Below, piece after piece: positions 46,030 through 54,889 of a DNA stretch of 64,000 bases. The notes under the pieces were generated by a model. That model saw only the letters and a program-made list of their open reading frames with translations, was not told where the DNA came from and ran no database searches. The stretch is from Candidatus Acidianus copahuensis (GTDB lineage Archaea > Thermoproteota > Thermoprotei_A > Sulfolobales > Sulfolobaceae): positions 62,001 through 126,000 of the forward strand of contig NZ_JFZT01000017.1 in NCBI RefSeq assembly GCF_000632495.1, in the 5' to 3' direction. The position numbers and the translations under genes were made by a program. Numbering within the stretch: the stretch's first letter is position 1; every line of letters starts with the position of its first letter.

Positions 46030-46797
46030 TCATGAGAAGTCATACGATAGCGCTATCATTAGATCTGCATCCTCATCGAATTCTCTAAATTTGAAATATC
46101 TATCTTTAATATCTAAGAAGTTCTCTGCAATATTTACAAATATTCCAGCTTTCTCATCAGTTATTTGCCTAAAAGAGGTTGAAGAAAAGAACTTTTTACC
46201 CATTTCAATGTTCCTAGTAAATATTGCAAACATGAACATTTCCGCCTTAGCTATATCTATTATGGGTACTAGTCTAATAAGTCCTTTTCCTTCTAAGTAT
46301 CGTAGATGTCTCCTAACGGTTTTTGTGGAAACTTTCATTAAATCAGCAATCTCAGATGCATCTCTTTGTGGGTCTTCCTTAAGTAAAGACACAAGTTTTA
46401 TATCAAAAGAAGAAGGATTTAGAGGGATTTGAGAAGGAATATACATCATTGCTGGTTCTCCCATAACGTCAGACATTACCTTAAATTTAGAGTTTAGTTC
46501 CTCAAGAGTTCTGGCTTCTATTTCGTAGATGTTAGTTTTCTCTAGACAGTTTACTTTGAATATATATTCTCCCTTCCAATCCTTTGTATTCTTAAATGAT
46601 ACATAACCGTGATATTTTCCATAGAAATTAGGATTTATATATAACGAAACTTTTCTTATAATTCCTTCGCTAAAAAGTTTATTTACTCTATAATTTACGG
46701 CGGGAGACGAAATTCCTATGCGTGTTGCTATACTTCGCTGAGAAGCCTTAAAATCTTTCAATAAATAAAACAGAATCATATTATTTATTTTATCCAT
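46030..46797 (-). CDS. Lrp/AsnC-like regulator with two HTH domains
   Basis: A 255-residue DNA-binding protein. Residues 5-60 form an AsnC-type winged helix (FKASQRSIATRIGISSPAVNYRVNKLFSEGIIRKV). A second winged helix lies near residues 135-180 (ASEIADLMKVSTKTVRRHLRYLEGKGLIRL). The rest resembles a ligand-binding RAM-like or other domain. A single polypeptide with two HTH units can contact both half-sites. The target is unknown, though it sits between the K+ channel and the leuCD genes. A TATA-like box lies about 26 bases before the ATG. Confidence 0.75.
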   Translation of the reverse strand: MDKINNMILFYLLKDFKASQRSIATRIGISSPAVNYRVNKLFSEGIIRKVSLYINPNFYGKYHGYVSFKNTKDWKGEYIFKVNCLEKTNIYEIEARTLEELNSKFKVMSDVMGEPAMMYIPSQIPLNPSSFDIKLVSLLKEDPQRDASEIADLMKVSTKTVRRHLRYLEGKGLIRLVPIIDIAKAEMFMFAIFTRNIEMGKKFFSSTSFRQITDEKAGIFVNIAENFLDIKDRYFKFREFDEDADLMIALSYDFS

Positions 46798-46931
46798 ATC
46801 TAATTATCTGATAGTTCAAGATATATGCTTTAGTTAGAGAGTTTTTTATCACTTTTCCTCAATTTTTCTCTACACTTTGTGGATAATATCATGTCTTCTT
46901 GCTTAAATTATGAAGTAAAAAGCACTTTAAC

Positions 46932-47114
46932 ATGGCAAGGAGAACATGCCCTACATGTAAAAAAGTTGTTGAGGAAAAGTTAGAGAAAGAAGGAAATAAA
47001 GTAACTAAATCATGCCCAGAATGCGGTTTTATATTCGTGTCCTACGTCAAAGGTAAGGGCTATACCATTTTTAATAGCGTAGAAATTTCCGAAAATCGAA
47101 CTTCTTCTAATTAA
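46932..47114 (+). CDS. Small zinc-ribbon protein
   Basis: A 60-residue protein with CPTCKKVVEEK and CPECGFIFVSYV, a clean C-x2-C...C-x2-C zinc ribbon. The N-terminal basic MARRTCPTC and the Tyr/Lys-rich tail would suit nucleic-acid contact. I do not recognise a named family. A TATA-like cttaaatta lies about 26 bases before the ATG. It sits directly upstream of the leuC-like gene, 33 bases from it. Confidence 0.72.
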   Translation: MARRTCPTCKKVVEEKLEKEGNKVTKSCPECGFIFVSYVKGKGYTIFNSVEISENRTSSN

Positions 47115-47147
47115 AAGCTTATTTTGAGTTAACACAATGTTGTAATC

Positions 47148-48389
47148 ATGCCACAATCTCTTACAGAAAAAATTCTTTCCAAGGCTGCTGGAAAAGATGT
47201 ATCTCCAGGTGATGTTGTAGAGGTTAAGACGGACATTGTAGCTTTCCACGACCTGACAGGTTATCATGTAATAGAAGTAATGGAGAAAGCTAATATGGAG
47301 AAAGTATTTGATAAGGGGAAGATAGTCGTAGCATTTGACCATTTAGCCCCACCTCCTGATATTAGAAGCGCTGAGATCCAAGGCATAATAAGAAACTTTG
47401 TTAAGAAAATGAATTTACCAAATTTTCACGATATAAATTTTGGTATACTTCATGAACTTCTCTTAGAAAGATATGCTTTGCCTGGCCAGGTGATAGTTGC
47501 AGCGGATAGCCATACTACGACATCCGGTGCCACTGGAGCATTTGCTCAGGGTATGGGTGCATCTGATATAGCTGCAGCAGTCGTTACAGGAAAAACCTGG
47601 TTGGTAGTTCCTCAGTCATTTAAGGTTACGTTAAGAGGAAAGCCCGCAAAGTGGATAACTGGTAAGGATGTTGCTTTAGAACTTCTAGGTAAATTCAAAG
47701 CAGACTATTTCAATGGTATGTCAATAGAGGTCTACGTAGAAAACCCCATTACTTTTCCGATGGATTATAGAGCTACTACCTCTAACATGGGAATAGAAAT
47801 GAACGCTGATGCTCTGATGTTTATTCCAGATCAAGAAACGGCAAATTACATAAAGTCAATGAGAGGCTACGAACCACAAATGATATATCCTGATAAGGCC
47901 GCAAATTACGTAGATGAATATACAATAGAATTAGATAAGATGGAACCTCTTGTTGCCGCTCCCTATAGTGTAGATAACGTGAAGACAGTTAGTGAAGTTG
48001 AAGGGATTCCGGTTGATCAAGTTTACATTGGTTCATGTACTAATGGGAGGTTAAGCGATTTTGAGATTGCCTCAAAGATACTAAAGGGGAAGAGGGTAAA
48101 GGCAAGAACTATAGCCATTCCAGCATCTTACGAAATGTTTAAGAAATCAATGGAGTTAGGATACATAGAGACTCTGGTTAACGCAGGTGCTATTGTGACG
48201 TATGGGACTTGCGGACCATGTTTAGGAGGTCATTTTGGAGTTGCTGGACCGGGTGAAACAATTGTCTCGACCAGTTCAAGAAACTTTAGGGGAAGAATGG
48301 GAAGTACTGATGCGAAGGTATATCTATCAGGTCCTTCTGTTGCAGCAATGTCTGCCTTAGAGGGAAAAATAACTTACCCGAGGGATTAA
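47148..48389 (+). CDS. leuC: 3-isopropylmalate/homoaconitate dehydratase large subunit
   Basis: A 413-residue Fe-S hydro-lyase. GSCTNGRLSDFEIASKIL and TYGTCGPCLGGHFG supply the three 4Fe-4S cysteines; DSHTTTSGATGAF carries a conserved substrate-site His. At 413 residues it is the short archaeal type. In Sulfolobales the same pair can serve leucine (isopropylmalate) and lysine (homoaconitate) synthesis. The small-subunit gene starts two bases after the stop. A TATA-like box lies about 24 bases before the ATG. Confidence 0.9.
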   Translation: MPQSLTEKILSKAAGKDVSPGDVVEVKTDIVAFHDLTGYHVIEVMEKANMEKVFDKGKIVVAFDHLAPPPDIRSAEIQGIIRNFVKKMNLPNFHDINFGILHELLLERYALPGQVIVAADSHTTTSGATGAFAQGMGASDIAAAVVTGKTWLVVPQSFKVTLRGKPAKWITGKDVALELLGKFKADYFNGMSIEVYVENPITFPMDYRATTSNMGIEMNADALMFIPDQETANYIKSMRGYEPQMIYPDKAANYVDEYTIELDKMEPLVAAPYSVDNVKTVSEVEGIPVDQVYIGSCTNGRLSDFEIASKILKGKRVKARTIAIPASYEMFKKSMELGYIETLVNAGAIVTYGTCGPCLGGHFGVAGPGETIVSTSSRNFRGRMGSTDAKVYLSGPSVAAMSALEGKITYPRD

Positions 48390-48391
48390 AC

Positions 48392-48874
48392 ATGATATTA
48401 GAAGGTCCTGTGGTAAAGTTTGGAGATAAGATAGATACGGATATAATTATTCCAGCTAGGCATCTTAAGTATACAGATCCTCAATACTTAGCTCAGCATG
48501 CTATGGAACCACTAGATCCTGAGTTTTACAAGAAGGCGTCTAAGGGAGTTATAATTGTTGCAGGAAAGGTTTTCGGAATGGGTTCATCAAGGGAACAAGC
48601 AGCAATAGCTCTTAAGGCTGCTGGAGTGAAAGCAATAGTTGCAGAAAGCTTTGCTAGGATATTTTATAGGAACTGTATAAATAATGGACTTCCAGTTATA
48701 GTTCTTCCTAAAGCTAGAGAGGAGATTGAGGAAGGATCTAATGTCAGGATAAATGTTGAGACAGGAGAAATAGATGTTGATAGTAAGAGGCTTGTTGGTA
48801 AGGGAATAACTGGTATGGCACTAGAGATTTTAAGGGCTGGAGGAATAATGGAATATTTAAATAAGATAAAATAA
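48392..48874 (+). CDS. leuD: 3-isopropylmalate/homoaconitate dehydratase small subunit
   Basis: A 160-residue aconitase swivel-domain protein. DTDIIIPARHLKYTDP at the start, GMGSSREQAAIALKAAGV for substrate carboxylate binding, and ARIFYRNCINNGLPVI are family marks. It closes the active site of the large subunit encoded just upstream, with which it forms a heterodimer or heterotetramer. Confidence 0.92.
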   Translation: MILEGPVVKFGDKIDTDIIIPARHLKYTDPQYLAQHAMEPLDPEFYKKASKGVIIVAGKVFGMGSSREQAAIALKAAGVKAIVAESFARIFYRNCINNGLPVIVLPKAREEIEEGSNVRINVETGEIDVDSKRLVGKGITGMALEILRAGGIMEYLNKIK

Positions 48875-49028
48875 TTTTAGTTATTTTCTTTTTAAAATCT
48901 AAAATACATCTATTAAGCTAAGTACCAGGAGAAAAATGACTTTTGAGGCATCTAGATTAGTATGTATAATTGTATATTGGAGATTGATCTTATGAATTGG
49001 AAAATTTTCCTTCCATATAGCTTATGAT

Positions 49029-50180
49029 TTAAGATGACAGAGTTTCTTGAACTGCCTTTACTCCTTCTCCAAATCTTATTGGTTCCCCTAAGACCTTTAG
49101 AACTCTCTCCAAAGCTGAAATAGTTGAAATAACATCGTTTTCATTTGTCCAACCCATATGCCCTATTCTGAAGTATTTGCCAGCTAAATCCGGATGAACT
49201 CCAGGAGCCAATTCTATTCCTTCAGAGACCATTCTAGTTAGGACGTCAGATGGGTTAACCTTATTAAGCATTACACCTGTGACAGTATTGCTATAAGCTT
49301 CAGGATTTTTAGCTACTATATCCAATCCCATGCCTTCAATCCCAGCTCTAATTGCCGAGGAGATCTTTTCATGTCTACCTATTCTATTTTCTATTCCTTC
49401 CTTATCCATTAGTTCGAATGCTTTAGCTAACATAAATATAAGATGAACTGGTAAAGTGGAGAAATAAGCTGATTTTCCTTCGTCAAATGCCTTCATAACT
49501 GGTAACCAGTTTCTTAAATCTAGATAGAAACTAGATATAGATTCGCTAGATAACCTTTCTAACGCTTTATTTGATACCACTAAAAGACCTGCACCGGGCG
49601 GTGCACCTATAGCTTTTTGACTAGCAGTTAAATAAACGTCAGCTTTCCAATCTTCTGCTCTAACCTCTTCTGCTCCTATACTTGAGACACCATCTACTAC
49701 TACTAGATCTACGTAATCCCTTATTTCCTTAATTACACTTTGGATAGGCTCCCTTACTCCTGTGCTAGTCTCAACATGAGTTAGTGTAACAACATTGATT
49801 TTACTCTTCTTTACTTCATCTAAAACTTCCTCTGGTTTTATGTAATAGCCTGCTTTTGCCCTTAATGTTTTTAAGTTCACTGGGTATCTTGAAAATATCT
49901 TTTCCCATCTATCCCCGAAAACACCATTGCTAACAACTAGTATATTTTCCCCTTTTTTTATCAGCGAAGATATGCTTTCCATCGCTGATGTTCCTCCTCC
50001 TGGAATTATGAATGCTTGGTAAGAAGGCGCATTTGTCAACTTTCTTAGAAAGCTGAGACTATATCTCATTACATCGGTAAACTCCTTTGATGTAAATCCG
50101 ACATCTCCTCTAACTCCTGCTAATAGAACTTCATAATCAATCGTTTCAGGTCCAACATGCATGAGAATTTTTCTTGTCAT
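49029..50180 (-). CDS. Class V aminotransferase, serine/alanine-glyoxylate type
   Basis: A 383-residue PLP enzyme. The PLP lysine is in LTASQKAIGAPPGAGLLVV, preceded by VVVDGVSSIGAEEVRAEDW (Asp for the pyridine N) and HVETSTGVREPI. The wording is that of alanine-glyoxylate or serine-pyruvate aminotransferases. In archaea such proteins may instead act on serine, phosphoserine or sulfur-containing amino acids, so substrates are uncertain. Length is normal for the family. Confidence 0.88.
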   Translation of the reverse strand: MTRKILMHVGPETIDYEVLLAGVRGDVGFTSKEFTDVMRYSLSFLRKLTNAPSYQAFIIPGGGTSAMESISSLIKKGENILVVSNGVFGDRWEKIFSRYPVNLKTLRAKAGYYIKPEEVLDEVKKSKINVVTLTHVETSTGVREPIQSVIKEIRDYVDLVVVDGVSSIGAEEVRAEDWKADVYLTASQKAIGAPPGAGLLVVSNKALERLSSESISSFYLDLRNWLPVMKAFDEGKSAYFSTLPVHLIFMLAKAFELMDKEGIENRIGRHEKISSAIRAGIEGMGLDIVAKNPEAYSNTVTGVMLNKVNPSDVLTRMVSEGIELAPGVHPDLAGKYFRIGHMGWTNENDVISTISALERVLKVLGEPIRFGEGVKAVQETLSS

Positions 50181-50236
50181 AAAGGAATTGATCAGAAGCA
50201 GAAAAAAAGCTTGTCAGACGTTTTTCTTTTTCTTCA

Positions 50237-51958
50237 TCAGTCTGTGTGAGCTGAGCTCATCATTTCCTCTAGCGCCACTAATACCTGGGCATGAGTAAAC
50301 ATTTGTGGAAAGTTTCCCGTAAACTCTTTCCTTTCTATATTAACATGTTCACCTATTAAACCAAGAGGACTAATGTATAAATTCTTTAATAATAACTCCG
50401 CTTTTTCAATTTTACCTAATCTGATATACGTTCTAGCCAACCATGCTGAGGCTAAGGTAAAAGGGTGCATTGCCTCTCCCATGAAATCTGTTCTGTACCT
50501 CTTAACGTAACCACTCACGTAAAGATCATTTTCTATTTTTTTAAGAGTCTGTAAGAACGTTTCGTCTTTTGCTTTAACAAACCCATACAGTGGTAGAGTT
50601 AGAAGGCTTGCATCTACCTCATCTGTCCCAGCGTATCTTGTAAAGCCTGAATTTACGCAGTTTTCCATTATCCACGATTTTATTTGTTCTTTAGCATCTG
50701 ACCATCTGTCTTCTTTTCCTATTTCTATGGCCATCTTTCCTATTTTATCCAAGGCAACCCACATCATCACCTTAGAATGAGTATAATGCCTCTTTACACC
50801 CCTCTCTTCCCATATTCCAGAATCTCGCATCCTCCAATTTTTTGATTCCCAATCTGCTATATGTTCCAATTTTTCCCAATGCGAATTAATAAATTTCTTA
50901 TCCTTTGTTCTTCTAAAGTATTCATAAATTGCATTTATGAATATACCCTCTACATCAAGTTGAACTTGCTCCGCTGCAGCGTTTCCTATTCTTACAGGCC
51001 TAGATCCTTTAAATCCATTAAGCCAAGTTATTTCTCTTTCAGGTGGAGGATTCCCTCCATCAACTGTATAAAGAGGATGTAAGAAAGGTTTTGAAGTAAA
51101 ATTAATCAGACCAAGGAGAAAACCTAAAATTCTTCTAGCTTCAACTATATAATCAGCATAAAGGAGACCCTCGCTAATAATTGAGGAATCTCTAATCCAT
51201 GCAAACCTATAGTCCCAATTTCTTTTTCCACCAATAACTTCAGGTAAAGATGTGGTGGGTGCAGCTATCGGTGCACCAGTAGGTTGATATATTGAAGCTA
51301 AGAGGACTGTTAGCGAAGTATCATATAACTGTCTTAGAGTTGGATCACTTATTCTATTCTTTTTCTTTATAACTGTTTGTTTCCAGAATTTTACGCTTAA
51401 TTTAAAGGACTTGTTTACAGATCTTCTAAATGGCTTGTGAAAAGGACCAAATTTCGTATCAGCCGAATAAACCATGTATATAAATCCCTTCCCTTTATCT
51501 ACGATCCATGTGTCCGGAGAAGTTCTATTTAGTTTTAGATTCGAAAATAGAGCTATACAGTCCGTTTTTCCCGGATCATTAATCTTAATTCCTTCTTTTT
51601 TCTCTTCTATAATTCCTCTTCTTAAACCATAATCGAAGACAGGATCTAGTTTGAGTCGTAGTTTATCATCAGAACTAATATGTCTTATTATTCCTGCTTC
51701 ACCTAATGGCATTACATCTATGATTACAGATCTTTTACCGTTCTTTGAGAATTCTGTTTTTAGAACATTTGATGATATATAGCTTATTTTTACCTCCCAA
51801 TCGTCTTCTATAGGTAAAATGGAAAATTCCCCGCCATAATTATCATCAAGTAGTCTGGAGAAAACTGAAGGAGAGTCAAAGCGAGGAAGAGGCATCCACA
51901 CTATCGAACCTTTATCTATTATTGTTGACGTTATACCATTACTTAGAAACGCTAGCAT
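50237..51958 (-). CDS. Glycoside hydrolase family 15 (glucoamylase or trehalase)
   Basis: A 573-residue enzyme. Residues 1-200 are a beta-rich N-terminal domain and the rest an (alpha/alpha)6 barrel. Marks: RNWDYRFAWIRDSSII, GNAAAEQVQLDVEG and SGFTRYAGTDEVDASLL near the base/acid sites. No signal peptide, so it acts inside the cell. GH15 members of Sulfolobales include trehalases and glucoamylases; this reading does not separate them. It may release glucose for the hexokinase or glucose dehydrogenase elsewhere in this window. Confidence 0.85.
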   Translation of the reverse strand: MLAFLSNGITSTIIDKGSIVWMPLPRFDSPSVFSRLLDDNYGGEFSILPIEDDWEVKISYISSNVLKTEFSKNGKRSVIIDVMPLGEAGIIRHISSDDKLRLKLDPVFDYGLRRGIIEEKKEGIKINDPGKTDCIALFSNLKLNRTSPDTWIVDKGKGFIYMVYSADTKFGPFHKPFRRSVNKSFKLSVKFWKQTVIKKKNRISDPTLRQLYDTSLTVLLASIYQPTGAPIAAPTTSLPEVIGGKRNWDYRFAWIRDSSIISEGLLYADYIVEARRILGFLLGLINFTSKPFLHPLYTVDGGNPPPEREITWLNGFKGSRPVRIGNAAAEQVQLDVEGIFINAIYEYFRRTKDKKFINSHWEKLEHIADWESKNWRMRDSGIWEERGVKRHYTHSKVMMWVALDKIGKMAIEIGKEDRWSDAKEQIKSWIMENCVNSGFTRYAGTDEVDASLLTLPLYGFVKAKDETFLQTLKKIENDLYVSGYVKRYRTDFMGEAMHPFTLASAWLARTYIRLGKIEKAELLLKNLYISPLGLIGEHVNIERKEFTGNFPQMFTHAQVLVALEEMMSSAHTD

Positions 51959-51979
51959 AAGTTTAAGAGAAAAAATAGC

Positions 51980-52327
51980 TTAAAAACTAACTACAGAATA
52001 TCCTTGATCTATCCTTTTTGCAGTCTCAACTCCTCCCATAACTTCAGGTATTCCATCGAAGATCTGATCCTTTGAAAGCCCCATATTCTTTAACGATATT
52101 CCGCAATAATTAACCTCGATACCAGCCTTTATCATATCTTCTATTACTTTTTTCATTTGTTCCGCATTTCCAGCACCTTTTAGTAAAGTCTCAACTCCTC
52201 TTCCAAGGAACATGAGTGCTACGGTAGCATTAGCGTTTTTTTTGGCTCCTAATGCGAAGTTCATTGCCATCATTGCTTTATTTATATCATCTTTTCCAGC
52301 TGTTGAAATAACAAATATTTTTGCCAT
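51980..52327 (-). CDS. DsrE/DsrF-like family protein
   Basis: A 115-residue protein. FVISTAGKDDINKAMMAMNFALGA and FLGRGVETLLKG are typical of the DsrE-like fold, with one conserved Cys in VNYCGISLKNMG. Such proteins carry or relay sulfur (persulfide), which suits a sulfur-metabolising host, but a single-Cys member can also serve other roles. It is only 21 bases upstream of the GH15 gene on the same strand. Confidence 0.85.
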   Translation of the reverse strand: MAKIFVISTAGKDDINKAMMAMNFALGAKKNANATVALMFLGRGVETLLKGAGNAEQMKKVIEDMIKAGIEVNYCGISLKNMGLSKDQIFDGIPEVMGGVETAKRIDQGYSVVSF

Positions 52328-52390
52328 ACATCAAAGAGATCGGACACAATTAAAAGATTAATGAATAAATACTTTTTTAAGTAGTAAAAA

Positions 52391-53728
52391 CTAGTCTTCT
52401 TCCTTTTCTTGTTGTTCCTTTGCGATATCTATCACCTCAGCTACGAGAAAACCGGAAATTATACTAGACATAAATAAATAGACTAGTACTGGAGAAGAGG
52501 AAGCAGCAGATTCAAAAAGTATATATAACGAAAAAATAAGAGCTATAGAACCGATAGTAATCTGGCTAATCCTTCTTCTATACCTTTTCGCTGATACTCT
52601 TAGAAGTGATGAGTTAGACGTTATATGAACAAAAAGATTGGCCAGTAAAGAACCTCCTCCTATGAACTCAAAGGCAGAAAATACGTGACCACTGCTTAGA
52701 AAGAGGGAAGCAATAACTATAGCAAAGTAAACTATTATAGTAATAGTTGTAGCGTTTACTGGTCCTCTTTTCTGATCAAGTATTGCTAAAGACTTTGGAA
52801 AGAAGCCGCGATATGCCATGGAGTATGCTGTTCTGGAAGAAGCTAGAATGAAGGTTAAGCTCGCTAGTATACCATCATTTGCTGCTGCAAATAAAACAAA
52901 GGCAAGTGTTAGTAGACCAAATCTACTTTCTATAAGGCTAATGAGATTTAGTTGTTGGTCTGGTAGATGGAAAAATAAAACATGATCTGAGATGGCATAA
53001 ATATCAAAAGCTGCTAGTAGACCTCCAAGTAAAATTACTATAATAATAGCTCTTGGTACATTTTTCTTTGGGTCTTTTACCTCTCCAGCCAAAGGCGTTA
53101 TTGAACCGTATCCGGTAGGTATGCTAGATCCAAATAATATAGCTAGAATTATCTCGCCAATAGGGATATGTATACTAAAAGGATTATAAAAGGTAAAGTG
53201 AGTTGATTGTAAGAATAAAAAAGCCAAAATAGTCATAATAGAGATTTCTATGATACTTGCAAACATTGCATATTTTGCAGAGGGTCTAATACCTAATAAC
53301 GCGAATAAGGATGAAATTGCTAATATTACAAGAGCAGTAATCCAAGAATTTATGTGTAGGATTGATGCAAGTATAAATGAAGCTCCTAGAACATATGCAG
53401 AACCGTAAAGTGTAGAGTAAACTAGATAAATCCATCCTGTTTCAAATCCAAGTCTTCTAGATATAGAGAAATAGCTATATGTAAAGTATCCTCCTGATTG
53501 TGTAAATTTTTTTGATAATATATAGATAGATAGTCCATTAACCAATACTAAGAGAGTACCTAAAATAATGGCTATTGATGCAAAGGTTCGTGCTAATAAG
53601 AACGCAGTTATTCCATACGTTAATATGCTAAGAAAAGGAGATTGACCACCTAGGCTTGTAAATACAAGATCTAATAGACCAATTTGCCTTTTAGGCTCTT
53701 CATTTCTTTCCTTAGCTTTCTCACTCAC
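52391..53728 (-). CDS. APC-superfamily amino acid permease
   Basis: A 445-residue protein with about twelve helices. IGLLDLVFTSLGGQSPFLSI at the N-terminus, SGGYFTYSYFSISRRLGFE, and GSIPTGYGSITPLAGEVKDP with the APC E-x-K-x-P element, are marks of the superfamily. The start is GTG 53728, with a TTTTTAAAA box about 27 bases upstream. It differs strongly in length and sequence from the permease at 18198-20075. Substrate unknown. Confidence 0.85.
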   Translation of the reverse strand: MSEKAKERNEEPKRQIGLLDLVFTSLGGQSPFLSILTYGITAFLLARTFASIAIILGTLLVLVNGLSIYILSKKFTQSGGYFTYSYFSISRRLGFETGWIYLVYSTLYGSAYVLGASFILASILHINSWITALVILAISSLFALLGIRPSAKYAMFASIIEISIMTILAFLFLQSTHFTFYNPFSIHIPIGEIILAILFGSSIPTGYGSITPLAGEVKDPKKNVPRAIIIVILLGGLLAAFDIYAISDHVLFFHLPDQQLNLISLIESRFGLLTLAFVLFAAANDGILASLTFILASSRTAYSMAYRGFFPKSLAILDQKRGPVNATTITIIVYFAIVIASLFLSSGHVFSAFEFIGGGSLLANLFVHITSNSSLLRVSAKRYRRRISQITIGSIALIFSLYILFESAASSSPVLVYLFMSSIISGFLVAEVIDIAKEQQEKEED

Positions 53729-53832
53729 AATGGACTTATCTTTTTACAGAGTTTTAAAAACTTCTCAATCCGCAATATAATTTTCTCATTTAGGAAGCAA
53801 TTTTAAATTATATTGTAAACTAATGGTTATTA

Positions 53833-53922
53833 ATGTTCACATCTATTGAGCGGAGCCAGAAGATACCATCGTATGACGAGGATATAAAGTTCCCTTATAG
53901 AAAATATGTAAAATTCTTATAA
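53833..53922 (+). CDS. Possible micro-protein (29 residues)
   Basis: A 29-residue frame beginning MFTSIERSQKIPSYDEDIKF, with a TATA-like tttaaatta at about 53799-53807, near the spacing of leaderless genes here. It is the only feature I can see in this 227-base gap. It may be a chance frame or the remnant of a longer gene. Confidence 0.2.
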   Translation: MFTSIERSQKIPSYDEDIKFPYRKYVKFL

Positions 53923-53955
53923 TGATAAATTTATCTAAAGTAATAAAATAGCTTG

Positions 53956-54702
53956 TTATAAATCTATTTCTAAAATTATAGGAGCATGATCAGAACCTAT
54001 TATAGAGCCTAATATATCTGACTTCCTAACCTTTTTATTTAGAGATTTTGAAACTATGCAGTAGTCTATTCTCCATCCTATGTTTTTTTCTCTAGCATGG
54101 AAACGATAGGACCACCAGCTATAATGACCACCCTCTTTTATAAACATTCTAAATGTGTCTATGAACCCTAATGATAGGAAATGAGAGAACCATTCCCTTT
54201 CCTGTGGGGTAAATCCTGCGTGTTCAATATTCTCTTTAGGTCTAGCAATATCAATTTCTTCATGTGCTACATTAAAGTCCCCACACGCTATTATAGGTTT
54301 ATTCAGTGATAATACGTAATTCTCAAAGGCTTTATTAAAAGATAGCTTGAAATCTAGTCTCTTTAACCCTTCGCCAGCATTAGGGAAATATACATTTATT
54401 ACGTAAAAATCTTCAAACTCAGCTGTTATTACTCTACCTTCGCTATCATATTGTTCTTCTCCGAGTCCGTATTTTACACTTATTGGTTTAATTTTTGTTA
54501 GAGTCATAGTTCCACTATATCCTCTTTTCTTAGCAGGATTCAGGTATATAGAATAATCAGAGAATTGTAGATCTATTGGAACAATATCTGATTTTACCTC
54601 TTGAAATAAGTAAATATCTGCGTTTGTTTCCTTGATGAATTCTAGAAAGCCTTTTCCAATTATTGCCTTTAACCCGTTAATATTCCATGAAATAATTCTC
54701 AT
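53956..54702 (-). CDS. xth: Exodeoxyribonuclease III / AP endonuclease
   Basis: A 248-residue enzyme of the Exo III family. RIISWNINGLKAI (metal-binding Asn), LFQEVKSD (Glu), IACGDFNVAHEEIDIARP (D-x-N), WRIDYCIVS, and SDHAPIILEIDL (catalytic Asp-His) are all in place. It cuts DNA at abasic sites and degrades 3' ends in base excision repair. Length matches the family. Start ATG 54702. Confidence 0.92.
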   Translation of the reverse strand: MRIISWNINGLKAIIGKGFLEFIKETNADIYLFQEVKSDIVPIDLQFSDYSIYLNPAKKRGYSGTMTLTKIKPISVKYGLGEEQYDSEGRVITAEFEDFYVINVYFPNAGEGLKRLDFKLSFNKAFENYVLSLNKPIIACGDFNVAHEEIDIARPKENIEHAGFTPQEREWFSHFLSLGFIDTFRMFIKEGGHYSWWSYRFHAREKNIGWRIDYCIVSKSLNKKVRKSDILGSIIGSDHAPIILEIDL

Positions 54703-54858
54703 AAAGAATGTTGAACATCGTAGCTTAAGATTCTTAATGGTTTCTAAGCGAAGTAAATACTTACTATTATTCTTATATCTAATATTTAATAAATTCTATA
54801 CTTAAGGATTATAAGAAGTATCTTCTTTCAATCTATAATTCGTTACTTATTAAGTAAG

Positions 54859-54868
54859 GTTTAAAAAT
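54859..54868 (+). promoter_or_regulatory. TATA-like box that decides the protease start
   Basis: The box gtttaaaaat is 26 bases before the ATG at 54890 but overlaps or directly abuts the earlier in-frame ATG at 54869. Leaderless transcription would start at about 54890, so the shorter form of the S53 protease is the likely product. Confidence 0.55.
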
Positions 54869-54889
54869 ATGCCTTTTATATTAAATATC

